Shown here in pieces: positions 42,138 to 49,547 of a stretch of DNA of 64,000 nt. This stretch comes from CAIZGX01 sp044239865 (GTDB lineage: Bacteria > Bacteroidota > Bacteroidia > Flavobacteriales_D > Sanyastnellaceae): the NCBI GenBank assembly GCA_044239865.1, contig JBIIAO010000002.1, positions 124,001 to 188,000 of the forward strand, written 5' to 3'. The notes under the pieces were generated by a model. That model did no database searches. It saw nothing but the letters and a program-made list of their open reading frames with translations, and was not told the DNA's origin. Each line of letters starts with the position of its first letter. The first letter of the stretch is position 1. Made by a program: the position numbers and the translations under genes.

Positions 42138-43408
42138 CTCAAATTGTAAATCCGCTCCATCACTTTTCCGAAAGCGTAAATGTCTTGAAAAGAATTGTAC
42201 ATGGGAACCGGTGCCATTCTAATGATGTCCGGTTCGCGCCAATCGACAACAACTCCTTCCTTCGCTAACACACCAACAAACTCTTTGGTCCTTCCTTCCA
42301 AACGAATAGAAAGCTGACAACCTCTCTCATTTGCATCGTGAGAAGTGAGTTGCTCGACTGGAACTCCTTTCGATTTCAATTCTTGAAAAATAAATTCTAA
42401 GTAAGCGGTTAACGCTTTCGACTTTGCGCGCAGAGCTGACATGGAAGTTTTGTCGAAAAGATCTAAAGCGGCTCTATGAGCAGCCATAGATAAAACAGGA
42501 GCGTTGCTCATTTGCCATGCTTCTGCAGAATGTGTTGGATCGAAATTTTTCTGCATCAGGAATCTCGTCTCTGCTTTGTTTCCCCACCATCCTGCTAAAC
42601 GTAAAACATCTGCCCCATGAAAACGCTCGTGAACATAGGCTCCCGAAACTCCTCCAGGACCGCTGTTCAAATATTTGTAACTGCACCAACATGCGAAATC
42701 GATGTCCCAATTGTGCAACTGCAAATCTATGTTGCCCGCAGCATGCGCAAGATCCAATCCGACCTTGGCGCCAACAGCATGTCCTGCCTTCGCCAGCGAT
42801 TCACAATTGAAATATTGCCCGCTGAAATAATTCACTGCACCGAAACAAATCACGGCGAGCTCATCTCCCAATTCATTAATCTTCGACAAAATATCTTCTT
42901 CACGCAACAGCACTTCACCTTCACGCGGTTGCATTTCAACCAACACATCATCTGGATTTAAGCCGTGCAACTTCGCTTGTGATTCAAAGGCATAACGATC
43001 GGAAGGAAAAGGTTTGTGTTCGAATAAAATTTTTGTGCGCTTTCCGGAAGGTCGATAAAAACTAATAAGTAACAAATGCAAATTCACTGTAAGTTGATTC
43101 ATGGCCACAACTTCAGAGTTTTTAGCGCCTACAACATTTGCAAGTGATTCCGTAAGTACTTCATGATAATTGAACCAAGGGCGCTTCGCATCGAAATGTC
43201 CTTCAACACCAAACTTCTCCCAATCACTTAATTCTTGCAGCAAATACTCTTTCACTCCCTTGGGTTGAAGCCCAAGCGAGTTTCCTGTAAAGTACAACAT
43301 GGGCGAACCGTTGTGTTGTGGAATGAAATATTCTTCACGAAATGATTTCAACGAATCATTCTCATCTTTCATTTTCGCAAACTGCTCTGTATTCTCCCAA
43401 GCGCTCAT
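42134..43408 (-). CDS. kynU: Kynureninase
   Basis: PLP enzyme that cleaves kynurenine to anthranilate and alanine (or 3-hydroxykynurenine for NAD synthesis). The 424-aa protein shows LYFTGNSLGLQPKG at the N-terminus, VAMNQLTVNLHLL, GLDLAHAAGN with the PLP aspartate, and the Schiff-base lysine in WCSYKYLNSGPGG. No other kynurenine-pathway gene is in the window. Promoter TAAATTTG at 43436-43429, 20 nt before the ATG, divergent from the next gene. Confidence 0.95.
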   Translation of the reverse strand: MSAWENTEQFAKMKDENDSLKSFREEYFIPQHNGSPMLYFTGNSLGLQPKGVKEYLLQELSDWEKFGVEGHFDAKRPWFNYHEVLTESLANVVGAKNSEVVAMNQLTVNLHLLLISFYRPSGKRTKILFEHKPFPSDRYAFESQAKLHGLNPDDVLVEMQPREGEVLLREEDILSKINELGDELAVICFGAVNYFSGQYFNCESLAKAGHAVGAKVGLDLAHAAGNIDLQLHNWDIDFACWCSYKYLNSGPGGVSGAYVHERFHGADVLRLAGWWGNKAETRFLMQKNFDPTHSAEAWQMSNAPVLSMAAHRAALDLFDKTSMSALRAKSKALTAYLEFIFQELKSKGVPVEQLTSHDANERGCQLSIRLEGRTKEFVGVLAKEGVVVDWREPDIIRMAPVPMYNSFQDIYAFGKVMERIYNLS

Positions 43409-43428
43409 AGTTGTGAATTATTTGAATG

Positions 43429-43436
43429 CAAATTTA
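43429..43436 (-). promoter_or_regulatory. Promoter -7 element of kynU
   Basis: TAAATTTG on the minus strand, 20 nt before the ATG at 43408. A plus-strand TATCTTTG starts 17 nt further on. Confidence 0.55.
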
Positions 43437-43452
43437 GGGGAAGGTTCGTTAC

Positions 43453-43460
43453 TATCTTTG
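43453..43460 (+). promoter_or_regulatory. Promoter -7 element of the quinoprotein-like lipoprotein gene
   Basis: TATCTTTG matches TAnnTTTG and ends 11 nt before the ATG at 43472. Confidence 0.55.
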
Positions 43461-43471
43461 CTAGAATTTAT

Positions 43472-45046
43472 ATGACGAAAGCGAATAAAATAATAGTACC
43501 CGCCACAATTCTTTTGGCATCTATTTATTCATGCAACAATACACCCACTCAAGCACCACCGCCCAAGGAAGAAAAAATAGTTGTCGAGAAAAAGGAAATC
43601 GTCTACTTCAAAGACAGCATAGATTCTACCTTTCAATTAGAACCTTTAGACACTTCGGTTGCTGTTATTGAAAAATTATATTTCGACAGAGACGAAGAAA
43701 ACCCTGAAGGCATTTTCACTTTCAGAGGAGGAAATCAGCGTAATTCTCCAATTCGAGGAAAAGTAAATTCAAAACCAAAAAGCATACGTATCGATTGGGA
43801 GTTTAAAACAGCAATTGATTCCCTGCGCGGGAATTTTGGCTATTGGGGAGGAGGTGCTGGTTGGACTGGCCAACCCTTGGTTGTGAATTGGAAAAAAAAT
43901 GAATTGGCTCAATTATCGAATCTCAAACCTGAGTTTTTAAATCGAAACGAATTAAAAGAAATTATCCAGATTTCACTCTCCGGAAATATTTATTTTTTGG
44001 ATTTCGAAACCGGAATTGAAACTCGTCCGCCCCTCTGTATTCGAAATCCAATAAAAGGCACACCGAGCATTGATCCGAAAAATAAAGATTTACTCTATGT
44101 CGGACATGGCATTCCGCACAGAGGAGAAATGGCATGGCGCACCTTTCATTTAAAGAAACAAACTCTTTTGCACGAAGAGTTTCTTCCTTCAAGATTTGCG
44201 TATCGCAAATGGGGAGCGTGCGACGCCTCTCCATTAATAGACACAACAAGTTCTACCATGATTTGGCCCACTGAATCCGGGGTAATCTATCGTCACGATT
44301 TCAGCAAAAACTTATTCGACAAAATTGAGCAATTCAGATACAAACTTTCTGATTCGCGTTACCAAGGAATCGAATCCAGCCCGAGCGCATACAAGCAGCT
44401 GGGTTACTTCACCGACAACGGTGGAAATGTTATCTGCGCCGATTTACGCAACATGAAACCGCGCTGGCATTTCTTCAACATAGATGACTCGGATGCCTCA
44501 CCAGTTATTTCAATCGAAAATGAAATTCCTTATATTTTAATTGGAAATGAAGTAGACAAGCAAGGCGCCGAGGGATTTGGTTACTTGAGGAAAATTAATG
44601 GACTAACAGGAAAGGAAGTATGGCATTTCGAAAAAAAATGCTATTCTTCCATTGGCGAAAAAGTTAACAACGGAGGTATGCTTTCAACCCCATTGCTCGG
44701 AAAAGAAAAAGCTGCAAATATCATCTACACTGTATTCTCACGCACAGATGTGCACGGCGCAGGCATGCTCGTCGCTATAAACAAAACCAATGGCAGCATG
44801 CTTTTCGAAGTTCCGCTTTCGAGATACAGCTGGGTATCTCCTATTGCAGTGTATGATCAAAACGGAGCCCCAACCTTGTATGTTCCAACTGTAAATGGAT
44901 TCGTTCTGTTGGTCGACGGTCTTACAGGCGAAGTTGTTTTTTCCCAAGATATGGGGTGTATTTTTGAATCATCTCCCATTGCTTGGAACAACAGAATAAT
45001 TCAACCTGCACGAGGAAATAAAATCTATAGCTTTGTAATCGAATGA
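43472..45046 (+). CDS. PQQ-like beta-propeller lipoprotein
   Basis: A 524-aa secreted protein. The signal ends IYSC (Cys21 lipidated), then a Pro/Lys/Glu linker and a propeller of repeated blades (about 80-524: TFRGGNQRNSPIRGKV, SGNIYFLDFETG, CDASPLI, DSDASPVISI, NGLTGKEVWHFEKK, NGFVLLVDGLTGEVV). The blades resemble PQQ/BamB-type repeats but no classical PQQ-dehydrogenase catalytic set is obvious, so a binding role is equally likely. It overlaps the following esterase gene by 4 nt (ATGA). Confidence 0.82.
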   Translation: MTKANKIIVPATILLASIYSCNNTPTQAPPPKEEKIVVEKKEIVYFKDSIDSTFQLEPLDTSVAVIEKLYFDRDEENPEGIFTFRGGNQRNSPIRGKVNSKPKSIRIDWEFKTAIDSLRGNFGYWGGGAGWTGQPLVVNWKKNELAQLSNLKPEFLNRNELKEIIQISLSGNIYFLDFETGIETRPPLCIRNPIKGTPSIDPKNKDLLYVGHGIPHRGEMAWRTFHLKKQTLLHEEFLPSRFAYRKWGACDASPLIDTTSSTMIWPTESGVIYRHDFSKNLFDKIEQFRYKLSDSRYQGIESSPSAYKQLGYFTDNGGNVICADLRNMKPRWHFFNIDDSDASPVISIENEIPYILIGNEVDKQGAEGFGYLRKINGLTGKEVWHFEKKCYSSIGEKVNNGGMLSTPLLGKEKAANIIYTVFSRTDVHGAGMLVAINKTNGSMLFEVPLSRYSWVSPIAVYDQNGAPTLYVPTVNGFVLLVDGLTGEVVFSQDMGCIFESSPIAWNNRIIQPARGNKIYSFVIE

Positions 45047-45783
45047 AAACTAAACTAACATTATTTCTTGTCCTATTAACCTGCATCGCATTTGGACAAA
45101 AATCAAAATTATTCAAAGTCGAAAACAACCGGGCTGCTTATCACTACTGGTGCTACGAACCGGAAAATTACAGCGCCAGTAAAGACAGCCTTTGGCCTGT
45201 ATTTGTATTTCTTCATGGCCGAAGCCTAAGCGGAACTGACTTGAGTTTAGTTAAGAAATATGGCCTTATCGCAGAAGTTGAAAAAGGAAGAAAATTCCCT
45301 GCAATTATTATTGCGCCTCAGGTGAATAAAGGCGAATCTTGGAGTCCCGACAAGGTTATTTCTTGTTTGAATGAATTAGCCAAAACACATCGAATAGACA
45401 CTACCCGAATTTCCATTACGGGCATGAGCTTAGGCGGCTATGGGTCTTTACACACCGCAGGAAAATACCCTGAGAAATTTTGCGCAGTTGCTGCATTTTG
45501 TGGAGGTGGAAAAGCAAAAGATGCCTGTAAGCTTTCTACCATTCCAGTTTGGGTAGCTCACGGAAAATTAGACCGTGCCGTGCCCTTTGGTGAATCATAT
45601 GAAATCGTGGAAAGAATAAAGTCGTGTGATTCAAAAAATGTCAAATTCACAGTTTTCGAAACCCATGACCACGGCGCATTGGAACGAATGTTTAGGACTT
45701 CTGAGCTGTATGACTTCTTCCTTAAAAATCAAAAAGAAAAACCTACTTACTTCCCTCCTTTTATAAAAAAAGCGTTGAATTAA
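45043..45783 (+). CDS. Secreted alpha/beta hydrolase (esterase/peptidase-like)
   Basis: A 246-aa enzyme with a signal peptide (about 1-19, ending AFGQ) and an alpha/beta hydrolase fold: oxyanion-hole HGRSLSG (about 58-64), nucleophile elbow GMSLGGYG (about 125-132, Ser127), acid region WVAHGKLDRAVPF, and His in THDHGAL. It resembles phospholipase/carboxylesterase or prolyl-oligopeptidase-like proteins of Bacteroidota. The substrate is unknown. Co-translated with the propeller lipoprotein; shares TTAA with the convergent panD stop. Confidence 0.85.
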   Translation: MKTKLTLFLVLLTCIAFGQKSKLFKVENNRAAYHYWCYEPENYSASKDSLWPVFVFLHGRSLSGTDLSLVKKYGLIAEVEKGRKFPAIIIAPQVNKGESWSPDKVISCLNELAKTHRIDTTRISITGMSLGGYGSLHTAGKYPEKFCAVAAFCGGGKAKDACKLSTIPVWVAHGKLDRAVPFGESYEIVERIKSCDSKNVKFTVFETHDHGALERMFRTSELYDFFLKNQKEKPTYFPPFIKKALN

Positions 45784-46130
45784 ACCAGTGTGTTGGTTTC
45801 GGTATTTGGGAAGATAACCCACGGTTTGAAGACCTTCGCCTCTTCAAATTCCATTTGAGCGTAAGAGCATACTATGACAATGTCACCTACCGTGCATTTC
45901 AATGCTGCTGGACCATTCAAGCAGATCACACCGCTTCCTCTTTCACCTATAATAATGTAGGTTTCAAGACGCTCGCCATTTGCACAATTCAAAACTTGAA
46001 CGCGCTCTCCTTCTATCATATTTGCAGCTTCCAATAGAATTGGATCTATTGTTATGCTGCCTATATAATTCACATCTGCCTCAGTTACAGTTACTCGGTG
46101 AATTTTTGACTTTAAAACCTGAATAATCAT
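45780..46130 (-). CDS. panD: Aspartate 1-decarboxylase
   Basis: Makes beta-alanine from aspartate for pantothenate and CoA. The 116-aa pyruvoyl enzyme self-cleaves between Gly24 and Ser25; NYIGSITID shows exactly this site when translation begins at ATG 46130, which confirms the start over an in-frame TTG at 46139. Also LNGPAALKCTVGD and FPNTETNTLV. TAAATTTG ends 6 nt before the ATG, so the mRNA is predicted leaderless. panB and panC are not in the window. Confidence 0.97.
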   Translation of the reverse strand: MIIQVLKSKIHRVTVTEADVNYIGSITIDPILLEAANMIEGERVQVLNCANGERLETYIIIGERGSGVICLNGPAALKCTVGDIVIVCSYAQMEFEEAKVFKPWVIFPNTETNTLV

Positions 46131-46136
46131 AGGCGG

Positions 46137-46144
46137 CAAATTTA
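46137..46144 (-). promoter_or_regulatory. Promoter -7 element abutting the panD start
   Basis: TAAATTTG (exact) on the minus strand, 6 nt from the ATG. Confidence 0.6.
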
Positions 46145-46174
46145 ATCTTCATTTCTCATCTTAGCGCCATAATT

Positions 46175-46861
46175 ATGAGAAAGATTTTGAATATTCTACT
46201 GAATTGTTGGTTTCCGAGGGTGTGCAGCGCCTGCGAAAGAAGTCTATCCTTGAAGGAAGAAGGACTGTGCTTCTTTTGCAAGCAATATCTTCACCATACA
46301 AATCACTTCGAAAGAAGGGGTAATACACTTTTTGCGCAGTTAGCCTATCGCATGTCCCTGCACAGTGTCCAATCTCTTTACTTCTTTCAACCTAAAAGCA
46401 TTGAACAACGAGCCATTCATGAATTGAAATACAAAAAGAACATGCAAATTGGAAATTTCTTTGGGAAGGAAATGGGCAAACGTTTATTGAAAACATCTTG
46501 GCTGCGTGATGTTGATTTATTGGTTCCCATTCCGCTGCACAGAAACAAAGAACTTGAACGCGGATATAACCAATCGCGCGTTCTCTGCGAAGGAATATCT
46601 GAAGCGACTCAACTTCCTATTTCTATGATATTAAAAAAACAAAAAGCCGGAAAAAGCGCCACAAAAGGAAATCGAATGGATCGAATGACTAGTCGGAAAA
46701 TTGTATTTCAAATCGAAAGTAAAATTCCTTCAAACGTAAATCACATCCTAATTGTAGACGATGTAATAACTACAGGCGCTACATTGGAATCTGCCTTTCA
46801 AGTTATACGAAAAGAGTTTCAAGGTAAAATTTCAGTGGTGTCTATCGCTCACACCTTTTAA
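46175..46861 (+). CDS. ComF family phosphoribosyltransferase-like protein
   Basis: A 228-aa protein with an N-terminal four-cysteine zinc finger (CSACERSLSLKEEGLCFFC, about 18-37) and a PRTase-type domain with VPIPLHRNKELERGYNQS and ILIVDDVITTGATL (about 196-209). ComF proteins take part in DNA uptake in transformable bacteria, but most Bacteroidota carry this gene irrespective of competence. It is followed at 4 nt by a promoter element for the next gene. Confidence 0.92.
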   Translation: MRKILNILLNCWFPRVCSACERSLSLKEEGLCFFCKQYLHHTNHFERRGNTLFAQLAYRMSLHSVQSLYFFQPKSIEQRAIHELKYKKNMQIGNFFGKEMGKRLLKTSWLRDVDLLVPIPLHRNKELERGYNQSRVLCEGISEATQLPISMILKKQKAGKSATKGNRMDRMTSRKIVFQIESKIPSNVNHILIVDDVITTGATLESAFQVIRKEFQGKISVVSIAHTF

Positions 46862-46864
46862 TCC

Positions 46865-46872
46865 TATCTTTG
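46865..46872 (+). promoter_or_regulatory. Promoter -7 element
   Basis: TATCTTTG matches TAnnTTTG, 21 nt before the ATG at 46894. An in-frame TTG at 46870 falls inside it and is not the start. Confidence 0.55.
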
Positions 46873-46893
46873 AGCGCTTTAAACTCATTGATC

Positions 46894-47535
46894 ATGATAG
46901 ACATCGTTAAAAGAATTTTCATTCTACTCCTACTTGCTCTTCCTGCCTGCGCATTCACGCAAGTGCAACAGGGAAAAGTTTTGTTGATGAATGGAACGGT
47001 GGTAGAGAATACCCTTTGGGAAGAAAAAGACGGCCTGATTTACATCTACGACCAGAGGCATAATCTTTTCGGCAAGGAAAAAACACGAGCGATTGAACTG
47101 AGTAAAAATGAAATTTTCAGTCTTTCAAATGGAAGCAAGGAACAAGTACTTTACTTCCAAGACACCATGCTTGGAGACTATTACACGCCTGAAGAAATGC
47201 GTGTTTATCTGTCAGGAGCGGGAGATGCGAGAAAAAACTACAAAGCGAAACACATAAGTGCTATTGGATTTGCGATTTGCGGTGCAGCAGGATATTTAGT
47301 TGGAGACGGTTTACTCGTTTTAATAATTCCGCCTATTACCTATGCCGCTATTCAATATGTTGGGAAGATTAAAATAAGAGAGAAGTATATTTCAAATCCC
47401 AATTTTAAATATAACGATTTGTATGCTGAAGGATTTGAGCCACCGGCGCGATCTCGAAAAATGATTCGCGGAGCCCTAAGCGGACTTGCAGGTTCAGTTA
47501 CGGGCGTTTTGATTTCCTTAATCAAAAACCAATAG
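46894..47535 (+). CDS. Secreted or membrane protein of unknown function
   Basis: A 213-aa protein with a signal peptide (about 1-23, ending AFTQ), a beta-rich part (VLLMNGTVVENTLWEE), and a hydrophobic pair (about 122-150, ISAIGFAICGAAGYLVGDGLLVLIIPPITYAAI) plus a glycine-rich end (IRGALSGLAGSVTGVLISLI). No recognised family. Followed at 2 nt by a polytopic membrane protein gene, probably in one transcript. Confidence 0.65.
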   Translation: MIDIVKRIFILLLLALPACAFTQVQQGKVLLMNGTVVENTLWEEKDGLIYIYDQRHNLFGKEKTRAIELSKNEIFSLSNGSKEQVLYFQDTMLGDYYTPEEMRVYLSGAGDARKNYKAKHISAIGFAICGAAGYLVGDGLLVLIIPPITYAAIQYVGKIKIREKYISNPNFKYNDLYAEGFEPPARSRKMIRGALSGLAGSVTGVLISLIKNQ

Positions 47536-47537
47536 AC

Positions 47538-48200
47538 GTGCTCATAGCATTGCTTCAGAGTTTATCTCTAGCGGGCGCCTCTTGGTTTCTTTTGAATACC
47601 GCTAACCCACAAACTCTCTTTGAAAACACGCTGTTATCCGTAGCGGTATTTTATAGCTATTGGGTTGCTCAAAAACTTCATCAAGCTGCTTATTGGTTGC
47701 CTTTATTAGTCATCGCAGGAACAATTACCCTTTCTCCGAACGTTCATTCGGTTCTTATGTTAGCGGTTTCTCTTTTCACGATAGCCTATTTCCTTCAACA
47801 TAAAATTTCATTCCGAAAAACACCCCTGCTAAAGAATATCACCGTAGCATTATGCTGGTCTATTCTCATTGCAATTCCAGACACCAAAGAAATTTTTCAG
47901 TTAGGTGGAAGTGTCTTCTTCACAACTTTAGCACTTTCGCTTTGCATTGACTTTGTTCAAAGAAAGGAAGATGAAGGAGAGATTGAAACGGTGCCGCATT
48001 TGATAGGATCAAATCTCACGCTTTTGTTCTCTTTGATTTTCGTGTTGATTGGACACTTGTTTATGCCCACTTCATTTTACGCTGGAATATTGGCCTTGGC
48101 CATTCAAGCAGGTCTCACCTACTTCTCAAAGGAAAAACAAAGAGAAGCCCTCCGAGAACTTCCCTTCCTAGCTTATGCTTTAGGAATTTATTTGCTGTAA
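47538..48200 (+). CDS. Polytopic membrane protein, possibly a degenerate UbiA-like protein
   Basis: A 220-aa protein with about seven membrane helices, starting at GTG. The hydrophobic layout and one cytosolic segment (CIDFVQRKEDEGEIETVPHLIG, about 136-157) resemble Bacteroidota UbiA-like proteins, where the same place reads DIRDxxxDxxxxxxTxPxxxG. Here the DxxD part is lost, so prenyltransferase activity is unlikely if the resemblance is real. Otherwise function is unknown. Its 3' end overlaps hemL by 13 nt. Confidence 0.6.
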   Translation: MLIALLQSLSLAGASWFLLNTANPQTLFENTLLSVAVFYSYWVAQKLHQAAYWLPLLVIAGTITLSPNVHSVLMLAVSLFTIAYFLQHKISFRKTPLLKNITVALCWSILIAIPDTKEIFQLGGSVFFTTLALSLCIDFVQRKEDEGEIETVPHLIGSNLTLLFSLIFVLIGHLFMPTSFYAGILALAIQAGLTYFSKEKQREALRELPFLAYALGIYLL

Positions 48201-49483
48201 ACGTGATCTAAGGCATCGCAGAAATCTACGATTGCCTTATCAATGTCTGCATCTGTATGCGCTGCTGATACGAATCCAACTTCATATCCGCTTGGTCCCA
48301 AATAAATTCCGCGCTCTAGAAGGAATCGATGAAACGGAGCGAACAATTGTCCGCTGTTCTCTGGAATTTCATCCATTCGTCGTATTGATTTTTCCTTCGA
48401 AAAGGAAACCCAGAAAATACTTCCCATGTGGAAGATTCTGAACACGTTATTCTTTTGATCGGCATGTGCTTGAATAGCATCTACCATCTTCTTTGTTTTT
48501 CTTTCCAATTCTTCGTAGAATCCAGGCTTCGCACATTCCTTCAGTTGCGCTAGACCCGCTGCCATGGCCACCGGGTTTCCAGAAAGTGTTCCGGCTTGAT
48601 AAACAGGACCGTCTGGAGCAATCTGAGACATGATTTCCGCACTAGCACCATAGGCTCCTACAGGCATTCCCCCGCCAATAATTTTTCCAAAGGCAAGAAC
48701 GTCGGGCTGAATGCCGTAGTAACCTGAAGCCCCTTCAAAACCCAAACGAAATCCGCTAATGACTTCATCGAAAAGCAACACTATTCCTTCACGTGTGCAG
48801 GCCTCACGAAGGTGTTTCAAAAACACACCGTCTTGAATAAGCAGTCCGTTATTTGCAGGAACGGGCTCAATAGCCACCACTGCAATTTGTCCGCGATACA
48901 TTTCAACGGCTGCATCAAACGCTTCAATATCATTCAACGGAACAACAATTGTTTCGTTCACATAGGCCTGCGGAATTCCAGCGCTACTGGAAGTTCCTAG
49001 CGTAGCTAAACCGCTGCCCGCTTTCACTAACAAAGCATCTACGTGACCGTGATAGCAGCCTTCAAACTTCAACACTTTATCTCTTCCGGTATAACCGCGT
49101 GCTAAGCGAATAGCGCTCATAGCTGCTTCCGTTCCGCTGCTTACAAATCGAATCTTCTCTAAATATTTATGATGTTGTAAAATGAAGGAAGCCAATTCGT
49201 TTTCTTCTCTAGTTGGAGCGCCAAAACTCGCGCCCTTTGCGGCTGTTGTGCATATAGCCTCAGTAACTGCATCGTTGGCATGACCTAAAATAAGTGGTCC
49301 CCAAGAACAACAGAAATCAATGAATTCATTTCCATCTGCATCCCAAACATGCGAACCTTTTCCTCTTTCAAAAAACAAAGGATTTCCTCCTACCGACTTA
49401 AATGCGCGAACCGGAGAATTCACTCCTCCCGGAAAATATTTCTTCGCTTCTACAAAAAGTGCCTCACTGTTGCTCTGTTTCAT
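48188..49483 (-). CDS. hemL: Glutamate-1-semialdehyde 2,1-aminomutase
   Basis: PLP enzyme of the C5 tetrapyrrole pathway giving 5-aminolevulinate. The 431-aa protein has FPGGVNSPVRAF at the N-terminus, FVSSGTEAAMSAIRLARG, LLFDEVISGFR and the PLP lysine in LAFGKIIGGGMPVGAYG. hemA and other heme genes are not adjacent. The promoter is a full match (TTG-N17-TAAGTTTG) that ends only 4 nt from the ATG, so the mRNA is predicted leaderless. Confidence 0.97.
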   Translation of the reverse strand: MKQSNSEALFVEAKKYFPGGVNSPVRAFKSVGGNPLFFERGKGSHVWDADGNEFIDFCCSWGPLILGHANDAVTEAICTTAAKGASFGAPTREENELASFILQHHKYLEKIRFVSSGTEAAMSAIRLARGYTGRDKVLKFEGCYHGHVDALLVKAGSGLATLGTSSSAGIPQAYVNETIVVPLNDIEAFDAAVEMYRGQIAVVAIEPVPANNGLLIQDGVFLKHLREACTREGIVLLFDEVISGFRLGFEGASGYYGIQPDVLAFGKIIGGGMPVGAYGASAEIMSQIAPDGPVYQAGTLSGNPVAMAAGLAQLKECAKPGFYEELERKTKKMVDAIQAHADQKNNVFRIFHMGSIFWVSFSKEKSIRRMDEIPENSGQLFAPFHRFLLERGIYLGPSGYEVGFVSAAHTDADIDKAIVDFCDALDHVYSK

Positions 49484-49487
49484 GGTG

Positions 49488-49525
49488 CAAACTTACGCTT
49501 GAACGAGAAAAACAATGTACTTTTG
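49488..49525. promoter_or_regulatory. Interleaved divergent promoters of hemL and the CotH-flippase gene
   Basis: Minus strand: TTG (49515-49513), 17-nt spacer, TAAGTTTG (49495-49488), then the hemL ATG 4 nt on. Plus strand: TTG (49499-49501), 16-nt spacer, TACTTTTG (49518-49525), then the TTG start at 49548. The two promoters occupy the same 38 bp, so both cannot be bound by polymerase at once. Confidence 0.65.
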
Positions 49526-49547
49526 CTTCCCACAATTTTTTATTAAT

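Noticed and set aside
49515..49547. ATG at 49515 as start of the CotH-flippase gene
   Set aside because: It precedes the -7 box TACTTTTG, so it would not be transcribed; the TTG at 49548 gives a proper signal peptide.
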